Shown piece after piece: positions 24,182 through 33,196 of a stretch of 64,000 bases of DNA (positions are counted from its first letter, which is position 1; every line of letters starts with the position of its first letter). Both the position numbers and the translations under genes were made by a program. The stretch comes from Ferruginibacter sp. (GTDB taxonomy: Bacteria > Bacteroidota > Bacteroidia > Chitinophagales > Chitinophagaceae): assembly GCA_013141115.1 (NCBI GenBank), contig JABFRP010000002.1, positions 1,290,647 through 1,354,646 on the forward strand, given 5' to 3'. Under the pieces are notes generated by a model that saw only the letters and a program-made list of their open reading frames with translations, was not told the DNA's origin and ran no database searches.

Positions 24182-25765
24182 TTAATCCTGCTCCGAATGC
24201 ACATGTATGGCATCTTCCATTTTATAAGCCGGCTTAAAGTTTTTTAGTATTACAGTAATGTTTTTGTCTTTCGACCCATAGTTTACAAAGTCTCTTATTA
24301 ATTCCAGCACATCATAATCTATGTAAACAGTATTGGCTGCATCAATTATCAGTTTGCTGTTTTTAGGTAAATGTGCCAGCGTTTGTTTAATAGCGGCTTT
24401 ATTTAAAAACGATACTTCCTGTGCCAGATCCATGTGTACGGTTTCTCCTTCGTGGTATTTTTCTTTTTTAAAGAAATAAGCCAGCTTCATATTTCCTCTT
24501 AAGATGAAGAAAATACTTACTACCAAACCAATACCCACACCTTTTAAAAGATCGATAGCCACCACCGCAATTGCCGTTATAATAAACGGTATAAATTGAA
24601 ACTTACCCGATTGCCACATGTGTTTAAAAACTTTGGGACTAGCCAGTTTAAAACCAATCATTATTAAAATAGCCGCCAAACATGCCATGGGGATTTTATT
24701 AAGCACACTGGGTATAGCCACCACCGCAATCAACAGAAATACACCATGCGCTATTGCAGAAAGTTTTGATTTTGCACCTGCGTTTACATTGGCCGATGTT
24801 CGTACAATTACCGACGTCATAGGTATGCCGCCAATTAAACCTGCAAAAATATTACCGATACCTTGTGCCCTTAATTCTGTATTGGCACTGGAAAATCTTT
24901 TTTGCGGATCCATTTTATCACCGGCCTCTAAACAAAGCAATGTTTCAATACTGGCCACTGCAGCAATAGTTACAGCAGTGATCCAAACTGCCGGGTTTGC
25001 AAATCCTGCAAAATTGGGAAACCTGAACTGGCCAAAAAATTCGCCGAAGGAAGATGCTGTTGGCAGTTTTACCAAATGATCGCCGGTAATGGCAAAGGCT
25101 GGATTTGTAGCCTTAAATATTTCGTTAATAACAATGCCCGCTATTACTACTATTAATGCACCAGGTATAGCTTTTATTTTTTTCAAAAAAGGCACTTTAT
25201 TAAACGCTATTAAAATAGCAAGCGAAACCACGGTAACAATAATTATCCCTGTATGAGCGTAGTTAAAAGAATGAATAATTTCGCTGAAGAAACCTTTATC
25301 TGCCGTATCCATCAACTCGTAAGAATAAAAATCGCCTTCGTGTTCTTTATCATATCCAATAGCATGCGGCAGTTCTTTTTTAATAATAATAATACCTATT
25401 GCGGTAAGCATACCTTCAATAACACCTGAAGGAAAATAGCTGGAAATACCACCAGCTTTTGCAATGCCTAATAAAAGCTGAAGTACTCCAGCAAGCACCA
25501 CAGCCAGCAAAAAGGTTTCGTATCCAAGGTTAGTTACTGCAGCAAGTACAATTGCAATTAAGCCAGCAGCCGGACCCGATACACTTACATTAGAGCTGCT
25601 TAAAACACCCACTAATATACCGCCAATAACTCCTGTAATAATACCTGCAAATGGCGGCGCTCCGCTGGCTACTGCTATACCCAAACAAAGAGGTAATGCT
25701 ACCAAAAAAACTACCATACCGGAAAGTAGATCTGTCTTAAGAATTTGTGTGTTCAATTTCATCAT
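24182..25765 (-). CDS. SulP-family anion transporter (likely bicarbonate)
   Basis: This 527-residue protein has about 12 membrane segments and a C-terminal STAS-like domain (about residues 415-520). The family motif region VALPLCLGIAVASGAPPFAG is at residues 22-41, followed by SNVSVSGPAAGLIAIV, and QGIGNIFAGLIGGIPMTSVIVRTSANVNAG at about 300-330 in part. SulP members carry sulfate, bicarbonate or other anions; the sequence alone does not settle this. Its place at the head of a carbonic anhydrase-dabA-dabB unit makes bicarbonate the best guess, like the BicA branch. 182 bases upstream is a small anchored protein gene, and no promoter motif was convincing. Confidence 0.88.
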   Translation of the reverse strand: MMKLNTQILKTDLLSGMVVFLVALPLCLGIAVASGAPPFAGIITGVIGGILVGVLSSSNVSVSGPAAGLIAIVLAAVTNLGYETFLLAVVLAGVLQLLLGIAKAGGISSYFPSGVIEGMLTAIGIIIIKKELPHAIGYDKEHEGDFYSYELMDTADKGFFSEIIHSFNYAHTGIIIVTVVSLAILIAFNKVPFLKKIKAIPGALIVVIAGIVINEIFKATNPAFAITGDHLVKLPTASSFGEFFGQFRFPNFAGFANPAVWITAVTIAAVASIETLLCLEAGDKMDPQKRFSSANTELRAQGIGNIFAGLIGGIPMTSVIVRTSANVNAGAKSKLSAIAHGVFLLIAVVAIPSVLNKIPMACLAAILIMIGFKLASPKVFKHMWQSGKFQFIPFIITAIAVVAIDLLKGVGIGLVVSIFFILRGNMKLAYFFKKEKYHEGETVHMDLAQEVSFLNKAAIKQTLAHLPKNSKLIIDAANTVYIDYDVLELIRDFVNYGSKDKNITVILKNFKPAYKMEDAIHVHSEQD

Positions 25766-25947
25766 TAATGCTTATTTAATATAACATGGCTGTTTCAACT
25801 GCCGGGGCTGTTGAAAATTTTAAAAAATACTGAAGGGAATTGCTGTTTGTCTTTTAAGCAGATAAATTTTTACCTGTATAATTCATAGAATTACTGTTGG
25901 TGCATACAAAAACATGCGTAACAAAAAAGACTGATAAACGAAATTAA

Positions 25948-26319
25948 TTAAGCCGCATTGGGCGGTGGCGCATGTAACTCGCCATGAAAGGCAATATAAG
26001 TGCCTGAGTTTTCTAACTTATAATTTGGAGCTGTTTTAGAAATACAATCTTGTGTACCATGATACTCATGCAAAAATTCTTCGGAAAGGCTGGTGGTACT
26101 CGGCACTTTCTCTTCTATATTATTACCGGAAGAATCTGAAGTTTCATCTTCGCTGTCACTCATCGGAAACTCAGCTGATAATGAATTTTGTTGTTTGGCT
26201 AATTGCTGTTGCGTACTAATAATAAAAGGAGTACTTACAGTAAGCCAAAGCAATACCATCATCAAAAATATTGATGATGCTTTTTGAAAAAATGTATATG
26301 ATTTGCTGTTTTTCTTCAT
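25948..26319 (-). CDS. Small membrane-anchored protein with PPP-ending C-terminus 2
   Basis: About 123 residues from ATG 26317-26319 (MKKNSKSYTFFQ); an in-frame start 12 residues upstream is less likely. One membrane segment (about residues 16-34, IFLMMVLLWLTVSTPFIIS) precedes an acidic, serine-rich linker (DSEDETSDSSGNN). The C-terminal part is DCISKTAPNYKLENSGTY, then HGELHAPPPNAA. No family was recognised. Build and tail resemble the small protein at 14105-14380 (tail TPPPDLV). It precedes sulP on the same strand, 182 bases away, and may be a small accessory of that locus; this is inference only. Confidence 0.6.
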   Translation of the reverse strand: MKKNSKSYTFFQKASSIFLMMVLLWLTVSTPFIISTQQQLAKQQNSLSAEFPMSDSEDETSDSSGNNIEEKVPSTTSLSEEFLHEYHGTQDCISKTAPNYKLENSGTYIAFHGELHAPPPNAA

Positions 26320-26558
26320 TAAATGTGCTGCAAAATAGCATTTTACCTTTTGCAAACCAAATGATTCGCCGTGGCCGTTGAAATTTTTACAGTATTTTTT
26401 AATTATTAAAATGCTGGTAAGTATACTGCCGCCGTCTTTTATTAACTATGTTAAATAAATAACAAATAAGGTTTGCTGTAATAACAGTTTGCTTTTTAAA
26501 AAGTTCAACAGGCTGATTATTTACAAACACAACAAATGGTTTTCAATTTATTAAATAT

Positions 26559-26566
26559 TAATTTTG
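26559..26566 (+). promoter_or_regulatory. Candidate -7 promoter element (TAATTTTG) for carbonic anhydrase 2
   Basis: Matches TAnnTTTG. It lies 15 bases upstream of the ATG at 26582 and 25 bases upstream of the TTG at 26592. The rest of 26356-26591 shows no gene. Confidence 0.4.
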
Positions 26567-26591
26567 AGAAAAAGTACCGGCATGAAACCTT

Positions 26592-27215
26592 TTGAAAAAA
26601 ATATTACAAGATAATAAAGAGTGGGCGGCTGAAATGCTGGCGGCTGACCCGGGCTATTTTAAGCGCCTTGTAGAAATTCAAAGCCCCGAAGTATTGTGGA
26701 TTGGTTGCAGCGATAGCCGGGTACCTGCTGATAAAATTACCGGAACCGACCCTGGTGAAATTTTTGTACACCGCAATGTTGCCAACCTGGTGGTACATAC
26801 CGATTTAAATTTGCTAAGTGTTTTGCAATATGCAGTAGAGGTTTTAAAAGTAAAACATGTTATTGTTTGCGGCCATCACAACTGCGGAGGAATAAGGGCC
26901 GCCTTAAAAAACCAAAGCCTGGGGTTGATAGATAAATGGCTGTGGAATATTAAAAATGTGTACCGTCAGTATAAAGAAGAGATAAATGCATTAGCTGATG
27001 AAGATGCACAGGTGGATCTGCTAACAGAGTTAAATGTAAAAGAGCAAATACTGAATTTAGCCAAAACATCCATTATACAAAAAGCCTGGAAAGGCCGCAA
27101 AGGGCCCGACTTGCATGGTTGGGTATATGATTTAAGAGATGGCATAATTAACCCCGTATTTGATATGCCCGCCGGAAGTAAAATAGATGACATTTTTGAG
27201 TATGATAATTTATAG
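26592..27215 (+). CDS. can: Beta-carbonic anhydrase 2 (Can/CynT-like)
   Basis: This 207-residue beta-carbonic anhydrase of the common bacterial clade has zinc ligands Cys39 and Asp41 (WIGCSDSRVPAD) and His95 and Cys98 (VCGHHNCGGI). The active-site block GEIFVHRNVANLV is also present. The open frame has only a TTG start at 26592. If one A were removed from the A7 run at 26595-26601, the ATG at 26582 would read MKPFEKILQDNKEW, which fits family N-termini better; see findings. It diverges from the sulP-dab unit and is probably its own transcript. The dab unit is about 230 bases plus the small gene away. Confidence 0.88.
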   Translation: MKKILQDNKEWAAEMLAADPGYFKRLVEIQSPEVLWIGCSDSRVPADKITGTDPGEIFVHRNVANLVVHTDLNLLSVLQYAVEVLKVKHVIVCGHHNCGGIRAALKNQSLGLIDKWLWNIKNVYRQYKEEINALADEDAQVDLLTELNVKEQILNLAKTSIIQKAWKGRKGPDLHGWVYDLRDGIINPVFDMPAGSKIDDIFEYDNL

Positions 27216-27219
27216 TTAT

Positions 27220-27978
27220 CTATTTTGCTTTAAATTTTTCTATAGCTTTTTTTGTAAACTCACTTAATACCAGGCGGCCGCTTATGGCTGCCCTTTCTTT
27301 TAATAATTCATCCCAGTGTTCTGTGCCTTTCCAAAATATTTTTTTCATTTCGGCCATGGCCTGTGGCGATGAGTGTGCCAGTGTATTGGCTAAGCGATAC
27401 ACTGCTTCGTCCATATTATCTACACTTTCATGCACTTCTGCAAAAAGGCCTTTGCGCTTTGCCCAATCGCTGTTACGCCACATGGTGGCATCAATAGATA
27501 ATGTGGTAAATGCTGCTGTTCCTATTTTTCTTTCTACTGCCGGGCCTACCACAAATGGGCCGATGCCCACAGCAAGCTCACTTAATTTTACCTCCGCTTT
27601 ATCTGTAGCAATAGCATAATCAACAGCAGCAGCCAAACCAACTCCACCTCCCACACATTTGCCTTGTATTCTTCCAATAATAAACTTAGGGCATTTACGC
27701 ATGGCATTAATAACATGGGCAAACCCGCTGAAAAATTTTAATCCTTCTGCTTCTGTTTTTATAGCCATCAATTCATCAAAACTGGCGCCACTGCAAAAGG
27801 TTTTATCGCCTGCACTTTTTAAAATAATTACTTTGGTGTCGTCATGCGTTCCTGCAAAATGAATTTCTTTAGCCAGCTCCTCCAAAATTTTTCCGGGTAA
27901 AGAATTGCTTTGCGGATGAAAGAATTCTATCGTGTTGATGCCGTGCTCAATATGGCTTTTTACATGTGCGTCTGACAT
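27220..27978 (-). CDS. Enoyl-CoA hydratase/isomerase family protein
   Basis: This 252-residue crotonase-fold protein has the oxyanion-hole blocks: SAGDKTFCSGASFDEL at about residues 54-69 and GRIQGKCVGGGVGLAAAVDY at about 102-121. The catalytic glutamate region LSELAVGIGPFVVGP at about 134-148 resembles that of methylglutaconyl-CoA or short-chain enoyl-CoA hydratases, but the residues cannot be assigned with certainty. The substrate is an acyl-CoA, probably in branched-chain amino-acid or fatty-acid breakdown. It stops 5 bases from the convergent carbonic anhydrase 2 and is not near other beta-oxidation genes. Confidence 0.85.
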   Translation of the reverse strand: MSDAHVKSHIEHGINTIEFFHPQSNSLPGKILEELAKEIHFAGTHDDTKVIILKSAGDKTFCSGASFDELMAIKTEAEGLKFFSGFAHVINAMRKCPKFIIGRIQGKCVGGGVGLAAAVDYAIATDKAEVKLSELAVGIGPFVVGPAVERKIGTAAFTTLSIDATMWRNSDWAKRKGLFAEVHESVDNMDEAVYRLANTLAHSSPQAMAEMKKIFWKGTEHWDELLKERAAISGRLVLSEFTKKAIEKFKAK

Positions 27979-28061
27979 TTTACAAATATTTAATCAAATG
28001 TACAAAACCTTACAGGCTGTAGTAGTATATGTTTTACTTTTTACAAAATATTTTAAAACTA

Positions 28062-28089
28062 AAACTGCCGGCTTAGTATCCGGCAGTTT
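28062..28089 (-). terminator. Terminator after the secreted protein at 28117-29439
   Basis: On the minus strand a 10-bp stem (28080-28089 with 28062-28071, 8-base loop) is followed by TTTTAGTTTT. It lies 28 bases downstream of that gene's stop. Confidence 0.65.
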
Positions 28090-28116
28090 ACAGCTAATTG
28101 TAATTACAGTTATACA

Positions 28117-29439
28117 TTACTTCATTTGTCCGCAATCTAACATATGGTATTCATTTTTATCAATAAATGCTTTGCCATAAGTGCCGCCGCCATTGTATTG
28201 CTGGCGCAAGCCAAAGCCCTGGTAAAAACAAGTTTTTCCGTTGGCATATTTTATAAAAATGGTGTACCACTGATTGCTGTATCTGTAAATAGGAATACCA
28301 AAATCGTTGTTTTGTGTTGTCCATCCGCCATTAGATGATGAAGCATGAAACTTAACAACAGTATGAGCATCCATTTTATCAGTAAAACTATTTTGATACA
28401 TGGTTATTAATTGTGCTTGTGTAAAGCCCATAACTGTATTGGAAGTTTTTTCGGCCCATTGTTTGGGCAACTCTGTAATTACATTTTTTATTGCGCTTAC
28501 CCTTAAATCGTTTAATAAGTCGGCATCTTTTTTTATAGCAGCTACATCTTTTGCATCAAAATTATAATCGAAAAAGTTAGTAAAAATAATATCGTCGCCC
28601 CAAATTGGCTTGCCCCAATCATCTACCTTTTCGTTTTTTATAAAAAACCCAACTTTGTAAGCACCATTTTTGCTAAATGTACTTTGGTCGTGCATTCCTA
28701 CAAATGTTGCACCAGGCCAAAAAGCACCTTGCTTTGAAAACTTATAAATTTCGGGGTCGGGTAAAATATCTACTGTAATACTTTTACTATTGGCTTGGGC
28801 AGGGGTAATATCAAAGTCGAGTTGATATTCCTGGGTTTTTATAGTTCCCTTATCATCGTTATAAATAATAAAACCAAATCTTATTCCATCATCTTTATCG
28901 GCAATTTTTAATGCCTCTTTTATAGTGCCTGTGTTAGCCGTTATTCTTGCATAAATATAACTTTTAGATGTAAAGCTAGTAATAGTTTTACCTACCTCAA
29001 CGTTATATGGTGTGTGAAAGCTAATGCTAATTGCATTGTTAATGGGTTCCATTACCGGGGCTAACTCCGGGTAATCTTTTGCAAAATGGAAAGTGCCTTT
29101 TTCATCCGATTTTCTAATGTGGTCGTTAGGCCTAAATGTTCGTTTCTGATTAATAAATTGAGCAACTGTGTAATTTGAACCGCCTGAACTATAGCCATAT
29201 TGCTGATCGTACAAATAAAAAGTTGTTTCAGTTTTTTCATTTGCGGTTTCTTTAGTATTTTCCATTATAGCTGGTTTATTGGTTTGAGTTGGTGTTGAGG
29301 ATGGGGTTGTAGCTTGGGTTTGGCTTGGCGGTGTTACTTTATCTTTTGCTTTTTTTAACAAGCCGCCCAGTTGTGCGTTTGTGTTGGTTGCAGCGGTAAA
29401 TAGTATTACCCCACATAACAGTAGTTTTATTTGTTTCAT
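28117..29439 (-). CDS. Secreted protein of unknown function
   Basis: This 440-residue protein has a signal peptide (MKQIKLLLCGVILFTAATNTNAQ) and a leading LGGLLKKAKDKV segment with a threonine/proline/glutamine-rich linker to about residue 65. The body is a mixed alpha/beta exoprotein with FYLYDQQYGYSSGGS, a duplicated FFIKNEKVDDWG / FFDYNFD region, and a C-terminal block rich in aromatic residues ending YHMLDCGQMK. No family was recognised. It follows the 1195-residue T9SS repeat protein by 49 bases on the same strand and is probably co-transcribed with it. Confidence 0.6.
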   Translation of the reverse strand: MKQIKLLLCGVILFTAATNTNAQLGGLLKKAKDKVTPPSQTQATTPSSTPTQTNKPAIMENTKETANEKTETTFYLYDQQYGYSSGGSNYTVAQFINQKRTFRPNDHIRKSDEKGTFHFAKDYPELAPVMEPINNAISISFHTPYNVEVGKTITSFTSKSYIYARITANTGTIKEALKIADKDDGIRFGFIIYNDDKGTIKTQEYQLDFDITPAQANSKSITVDILPDPEIYKFSKQGAFWPGATFVGMHDQSTFSKNGAYKVGFFIKNEKVDDWGKPIWGDDIIFTNFFDYNFDAKDVAAIKKDADLLNDLRVSAIKNVITELPKQWAEKTSNTVMGFTQAQLITMYQNSFTDKMDAHTVVKFHASSSNGGWTTQNNDFGIPIYRYSNQWYTIFIKYANGKTCFYQGFGLRQQYNGGGTYGKAFIDKNEYHMLDCGQMK

Positions 29440-29488
29440 AATTTTTAAATTTAAAAATTCCTATTAAACATTTGTTTTTATTAAAAGC

Positions 29489-32400
29489 TTACTCCTTTAT
29501 TATTTTAAAAGCAGTGCCATCGCTAAACCTCAGCATATAAATACCACTTGCCAGGTTTTGCATATTCATTTTATGCAATTGATTTTTTAGAATAATACTT
29601 TGTATTGCCTGCCCCTGCATATTGTATAAAATAGCAGTAGTGTTTAATAAACTACTGTTACTAATATGTATGTTTACAATAGTTGTTGCCGGGTTGGGGA
29701 AAACGCTAACCGCCTGATTAGCCGAAAAATGTATTACTACAATATTGCTGTAAGTAAATTGGCCATCAATATCCAGCATCTTTAATCTGTAATAAACTTT
29801 AGTACCAGCATAGGTTGCATTATCGGTAAAGCTGTATCGGTTATCGCCAGTACCAATTGCTTTTACATTGCCTGTTATAGTAAAATTTAGTCCATTGGTG
29901 CTGCTTTGTAATTCAAAACTTTTTGTATTTACTTCGCTGGCGGTTTGCCATTGCAGCAGATTGTTATCAGCTTGCCTAATGCCTTGGAAATTGAGTAAGG
30001 TTAATGGCAAAACAGCAGCTTGTGTTTTTACAAAAAAGCCGCTGAACCCGGTTACATTAAAACTTACTTCCCACCGGTCAAAAGTGCTGTTGTAAAAAAT
30101 ATCTGCATCGGCAGGGTTAATAGTTACTGGTGCAGTAGCCGTTGGATAACTTGCTGGCAAACCTGTGCCATCGCTACTGATACCTGTTCTTTTTTCTATC
30201 AATAAATTTGCTTTATTATTAGCTGCGTCAGCAGCATTGATAGGAAGTTTTATTGCATTTACTGCATTAAAATCTGTAAACTCCTGTTGGGTAAAATAGA
30301 GGGTTACTTTGCCTGTGGCAGTTTCGGCATTGTCGTCGGGAGTAATTTGATAGTGACGTTTTACAAAAGAAGCAGGCTGGGTAGTTTGTACCCATACTTT
30401 GGCTTCTATATAGCCATTTACGGGGTTGGTAATACCCGTTGGTAAAACCGAAGCAACAATGCGGCAAACATTTGACACTACTAATGAAGTAGGAGAATTA
30501 CCTGTTATAAACTGCGTAACATTATCTAAATTAACCCCCAGTGCCATACCCGTAGGGTTGTAAATGTTTACAATACTTTGCACGGACCTGCCCACCAGCA
30601 TATAATTGTAGATAGTATTATAGGCTACCACATAGGGAAATTGGGGAGTAGTGTTTGCATTTGCCAATACACTATTGCAGCTATTTACTGTACCGGCTAC
30701 ACCTATACTTCCGTTGCTAAAAGTTACAGCTCCAGCATCTATTATGGCGCCATTATCCCAAAGCCTGCTTTGCACTATATAATTACCATTGGGTAAAATT
30801 GTAATGCCGCCGATTACGTTTGCGTTTGGCTCAACTAGTCCCATATTATCATCTTCTGTAGTTCCTACTAAGCTATTTGATGCTGATATTGTTCCAACAA
30901 TTCCGGTATTGCCATTGGCCCATGTTACTGCACCAGCCTTTAATGCAGCACCGTTATTCCACAGTGGAGAATGAATTAAATAATTGCCATTGGGCAGCGT
31001 AAATGTTAAATCCCCTACTAAATCTGAAGTACTACTTCCTACTATACTATTGGTTGTAGATACCAGGCCAAATGCACCTGTATTGCCATTACACCAGGTA
31101 GAAGCCCCGGCATCAACAATACTTCCATTATCCCAATTTTTACTATTTACTACATAATTACCGTTTGTGAGTGGGTACACGCCAACTCCTTTTCTATCTT
31201 CTCCAACATGATCCACGGCATGGCTACCTACCAAGCTATTTGTGTTGGATACAATACCAGTAATGCCCATAATACCACTACCCCAGGTTACTGCTCCGGC
31301 TCCTGCTACTCCTCCGTTATTCCAATACGAACTAACAACCACATAATTGCCATTAGTTAATTCCACAATATCATTCGATCCAACAACGTCGTTGGTTTGT
31401 GTGCCTACCAGGCTATTGGCACTACTTACAAAACCTGTAATGCCCGTGCTACCATTAGCCCAGGTAACTGCACCTGCAGACAGAGCCGCCCCATTTCCCC
31501 AGGTAGTACTTTTAACCAAGTAATTACCATTACTCAAAATGCTAACCCCTTGGCCAACCCTATCACCTGTTTTTGTACCTACCAAACTATTGGTACTGTT
31601 AATAACACCAGTAATACCAGTGTTGCCATTAGCCCAGGTAGAAGCACCGGCTTCGGCTACTATGCCATTAGCCCATGATCTACTACTTATAACATAATTG
31701 CCATTGGGTAGTGCAGTAGCCTTAACCCCTACAAAGTCTTCCATTTTTGTACCCACCAAACTGTTGGTACTGCTTACTACACCTACTATGCCAGTATTAC
31801 CATTGCCCCATGTGGCTGCTCCGGCTCTGATAAATGTGCCATTTGCCCAATAGGCACTACACACTACATAATTTCCGTTAGTTAAAGCTATAATTCCATA
31901 ATTACCAACTCCATCACCTTGTTGGCTACCTACTAAACTGTTGCTGCTGCTAATCTCACCAGTTGTTCCTGTAGTACCATTGCCCCAGGTAGCTGCACCC
32001 GCAAATTCAACCATGCCATTTGCCCAATAGGGACTGCTTACAACATAGTTTCCATTTGTAAGTGGTGTAATAAAACCACCAATGAAGTCGGCCGAATGGC
32101 TGCCTACTAAACTATTGCTAACATCCACAGCACCAGTTATTCCAACTGTGCCATTGCACCAGGTAACTGCTCCAGCATGGTCTAATAAGCCGCCATTATC
32201 CCAAGATGGGCTGCTTACAACATAGTTGCCATTAGTTAAGGCAGTAACACCAGATTCAGAAAGAAATGTATTGTTTCCTACTTCATCAAAGGGTGTACTA
32301 CCCACCAGGCTATTGCTGCTTGATATTACACCACTTCGGCCAGTAGTACCACTGCACCAGGTTACTGCGCCAGCATCGGTTACACCTGTTTTATTCCACA

Positions 32401-33076
32401 ACGGGCTGCTAACAACATAATTGCCGTTGATAAGTTGGGTAATTGGGTAGGCGCCTACTTTATCATCAATATTACTGCCTACCAAGCTATTGCTGCTGCT
32501 AACTATACCGCTTACTCCTGTAGTACCGCTTCCCCAGGTTACTGCGCCAGCATTTTGGTTGTTCCCGTTTTTCCACGATTGACTTCTAACCACATAATTA
32601 TTATTGCTTAAAACGGTAATACCATCAGCACCAACATTGTCATTTGCCTGGCTGCCTACTAAACTATTGCTTTCATCTACCACGCCATTAAGCCCAGTGG
32701 TACCATTGATAAAGGTTACTGCACCCAGATATTCATCGCCTAAAACTGGGTCGTGAAAACGGGGAGTGGTTAGTAAAAAATTGCTATTGCTTAGCACTAC
32801 TAATTGCCCCGTACCTACCCTGTCACCCCACGTTTTGCCGGTAAGTGTGCTTATTAATGTATGATTACTGCCATTATATAAATACACAGCACCTACATCT
32901 TGTAAAGACCCATTATCATAAAGAAAATCATGCACTACATAATTGCCATTGGGCAATACGGTTACACTGCTGCCAAAGCGTTCGGAGCCAGGTATTGGCC
33001 CGTAAATAAAAGTGGTTTGTGCTTTTAAAGCAAGCGTACCAGCAATAAAAACTATTAAGGCAAAATATTTTTTCAT
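29489..33076 (-). CDS. T9SS-exported protein with 13 internal repeats
   Basis: This 1195-residue protein has a signal peptide (KYFALIVFIAGTLALKAQ). Residues ~30-810 are 13 repeats of 55-62 residues with the pattern LTNGNYVV, then a tryptophan strand with NG (for example SSYWANG), AGAVTW.NG.TG, and a closing NSLVGS...D.VG. Repeats 1-2 are diverged. They look like propeller-type blades and match my memory of a repeat family of unknown function (DUF5650), a name I am not sure of. Residues ~1030-1110 form a fibronectin-like region (NNLLQWQTASEVNTKSFELQ), and the last ~85 residues are a type A sorting domain (SVFPNPATTIVNI ... GIYMLRFSDGTAFKIIKE). It should be cleaved and attached to the cell surface or released. 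Confidence 0.85.
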   Translation of the reverse strand: MKKYFALIVFIAGTLALKAQTTFIYGPIPGSERFGSSVTVLPNGNYVVHDFLYDNGSLQDVGAVYLYNGSNHTLISTLTGKTWGDRVGTGQLVVLSNSNFLLTTPRFHDPVLGDEYLGAVTFINGTTGLNGVVDESNSLVGSQANDNVGADGITVLSNNNYVVRSQSWKNGNNQNAGAVTWGSGTTGVSGIVSSSNSLVGSNIDDKVGAYPITQLINGNYVVSSPLWNKTGVTDAGAVTWCSGTTGRSGVISSSNSLVGSTPFDEVGNNTFLSESGVTALTNGNYVVSSPSWDNGGLLDHAGAVTWCNGTVGITGAVDVSNSLVGSHSADFIGGFITPLTNGNYVVSSPYWANGMVEFAGAATWGNGTTGTTGEISSSNSLVGSQQGDGVGNYGIIALTNGNYVVCSAYWANGTFIRAGAATWGNGNTGIVGVVSSTNSLVGTKMEDFVGVKATALPNGNYVISSRSWANGIVAEAGASTWANGNTGITGVINSTNSLVGTKTGDRVGQGVSILSNGNYLVKSTTWGNGAALSAGAVTWANGSTGITGFVSSANSLVGTQTNDVVGSNDIVELTNGNYVVVSSYWNNGGVAGAGAVTWGSGIMGITGIVSNTNSLVGSHAVDHVGEDRKGVGVYPLTNGNYVVNSKNWDNGSIVDAGASTWCNGNTGAFGLVSTTNSIVGSSTSDLVGDLTFTLPNGNYLIHSPLWNNGAALKAGAVTWANGNTGIVGTISASNSLVGTTEDDNMGLVEPNANVIGGITILPNGNYIVQSRLWDNGAIIDAGAVTFSNGSIGVAGTVNSCNSVLANANTTPQFPYVVAYNTIYNYMLVGRSVQSIVNIYNPTGMALGVNLDNVTQFITGNSPTSLVVSNVCRIVASVLPTGITNPVNGYIEAKVWVQTTQPASFVKRHYQITPDDNAETATGKVTLYFTQQEFTDFNAVNAIKLPINAADAANNKANLLIEKRTGISSDGTGLPASYPTATAPVTINPADADIFYNSTFDRWEVSFNVTGFSGFFVKTQAAVLPLTLLNFQGIRQADNNLLQWQTASEVNTKSFELQSSTNGLNFTITGNVKAIGTGDNRYSFTDNATYAGTKVYYRLKMLDIDGQFTYSNIVVIHFSANQAVSVFPNPATTIVNIHISNSSLLNTTAILYNMQGQAIQSIILKNQLHKMNMQNLASGIYMLRFSDGTAFKIIKE
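30650..32960 (-). repeat. Coding repeat array, 13 units of about 165-185 bp
   Basis: The DNA repeats encode the blade repeats of the T9SS protein. Units share about 50-70% of bases by eye and have spacing typical of a protein repeat, with insertions between units 4-5, 10-11 and 12-13. They are coding throughout, not a CRISPR array. Confidence 0.8.
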
Positions 33077-33196
33077 ATTTTTTCAGTTTTTTTCTAAAAC
33101 TTACTTTTTTAGAAAATGTTATTTTTTTTAATTTTTATAATAAAAAAGATAAGCAATCAGACTTTTTAATTTTTAAGATGCTTGTACTTTCACACT

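Noticed and set aside
24618-25079. 153-codon plus-strand open frame inside sulP
   Set aside because: Antisense to a clear transporter gene; it reflects the hydrophobic codon pattern of the other strand.
30650-32960. Regular direct repeats that could be mistaken for a CRISPR array
   Set aside because: The repeats are coding, have no conserved short spacer-repeat structure and are in frame with a signal peptide and T9SS domain.
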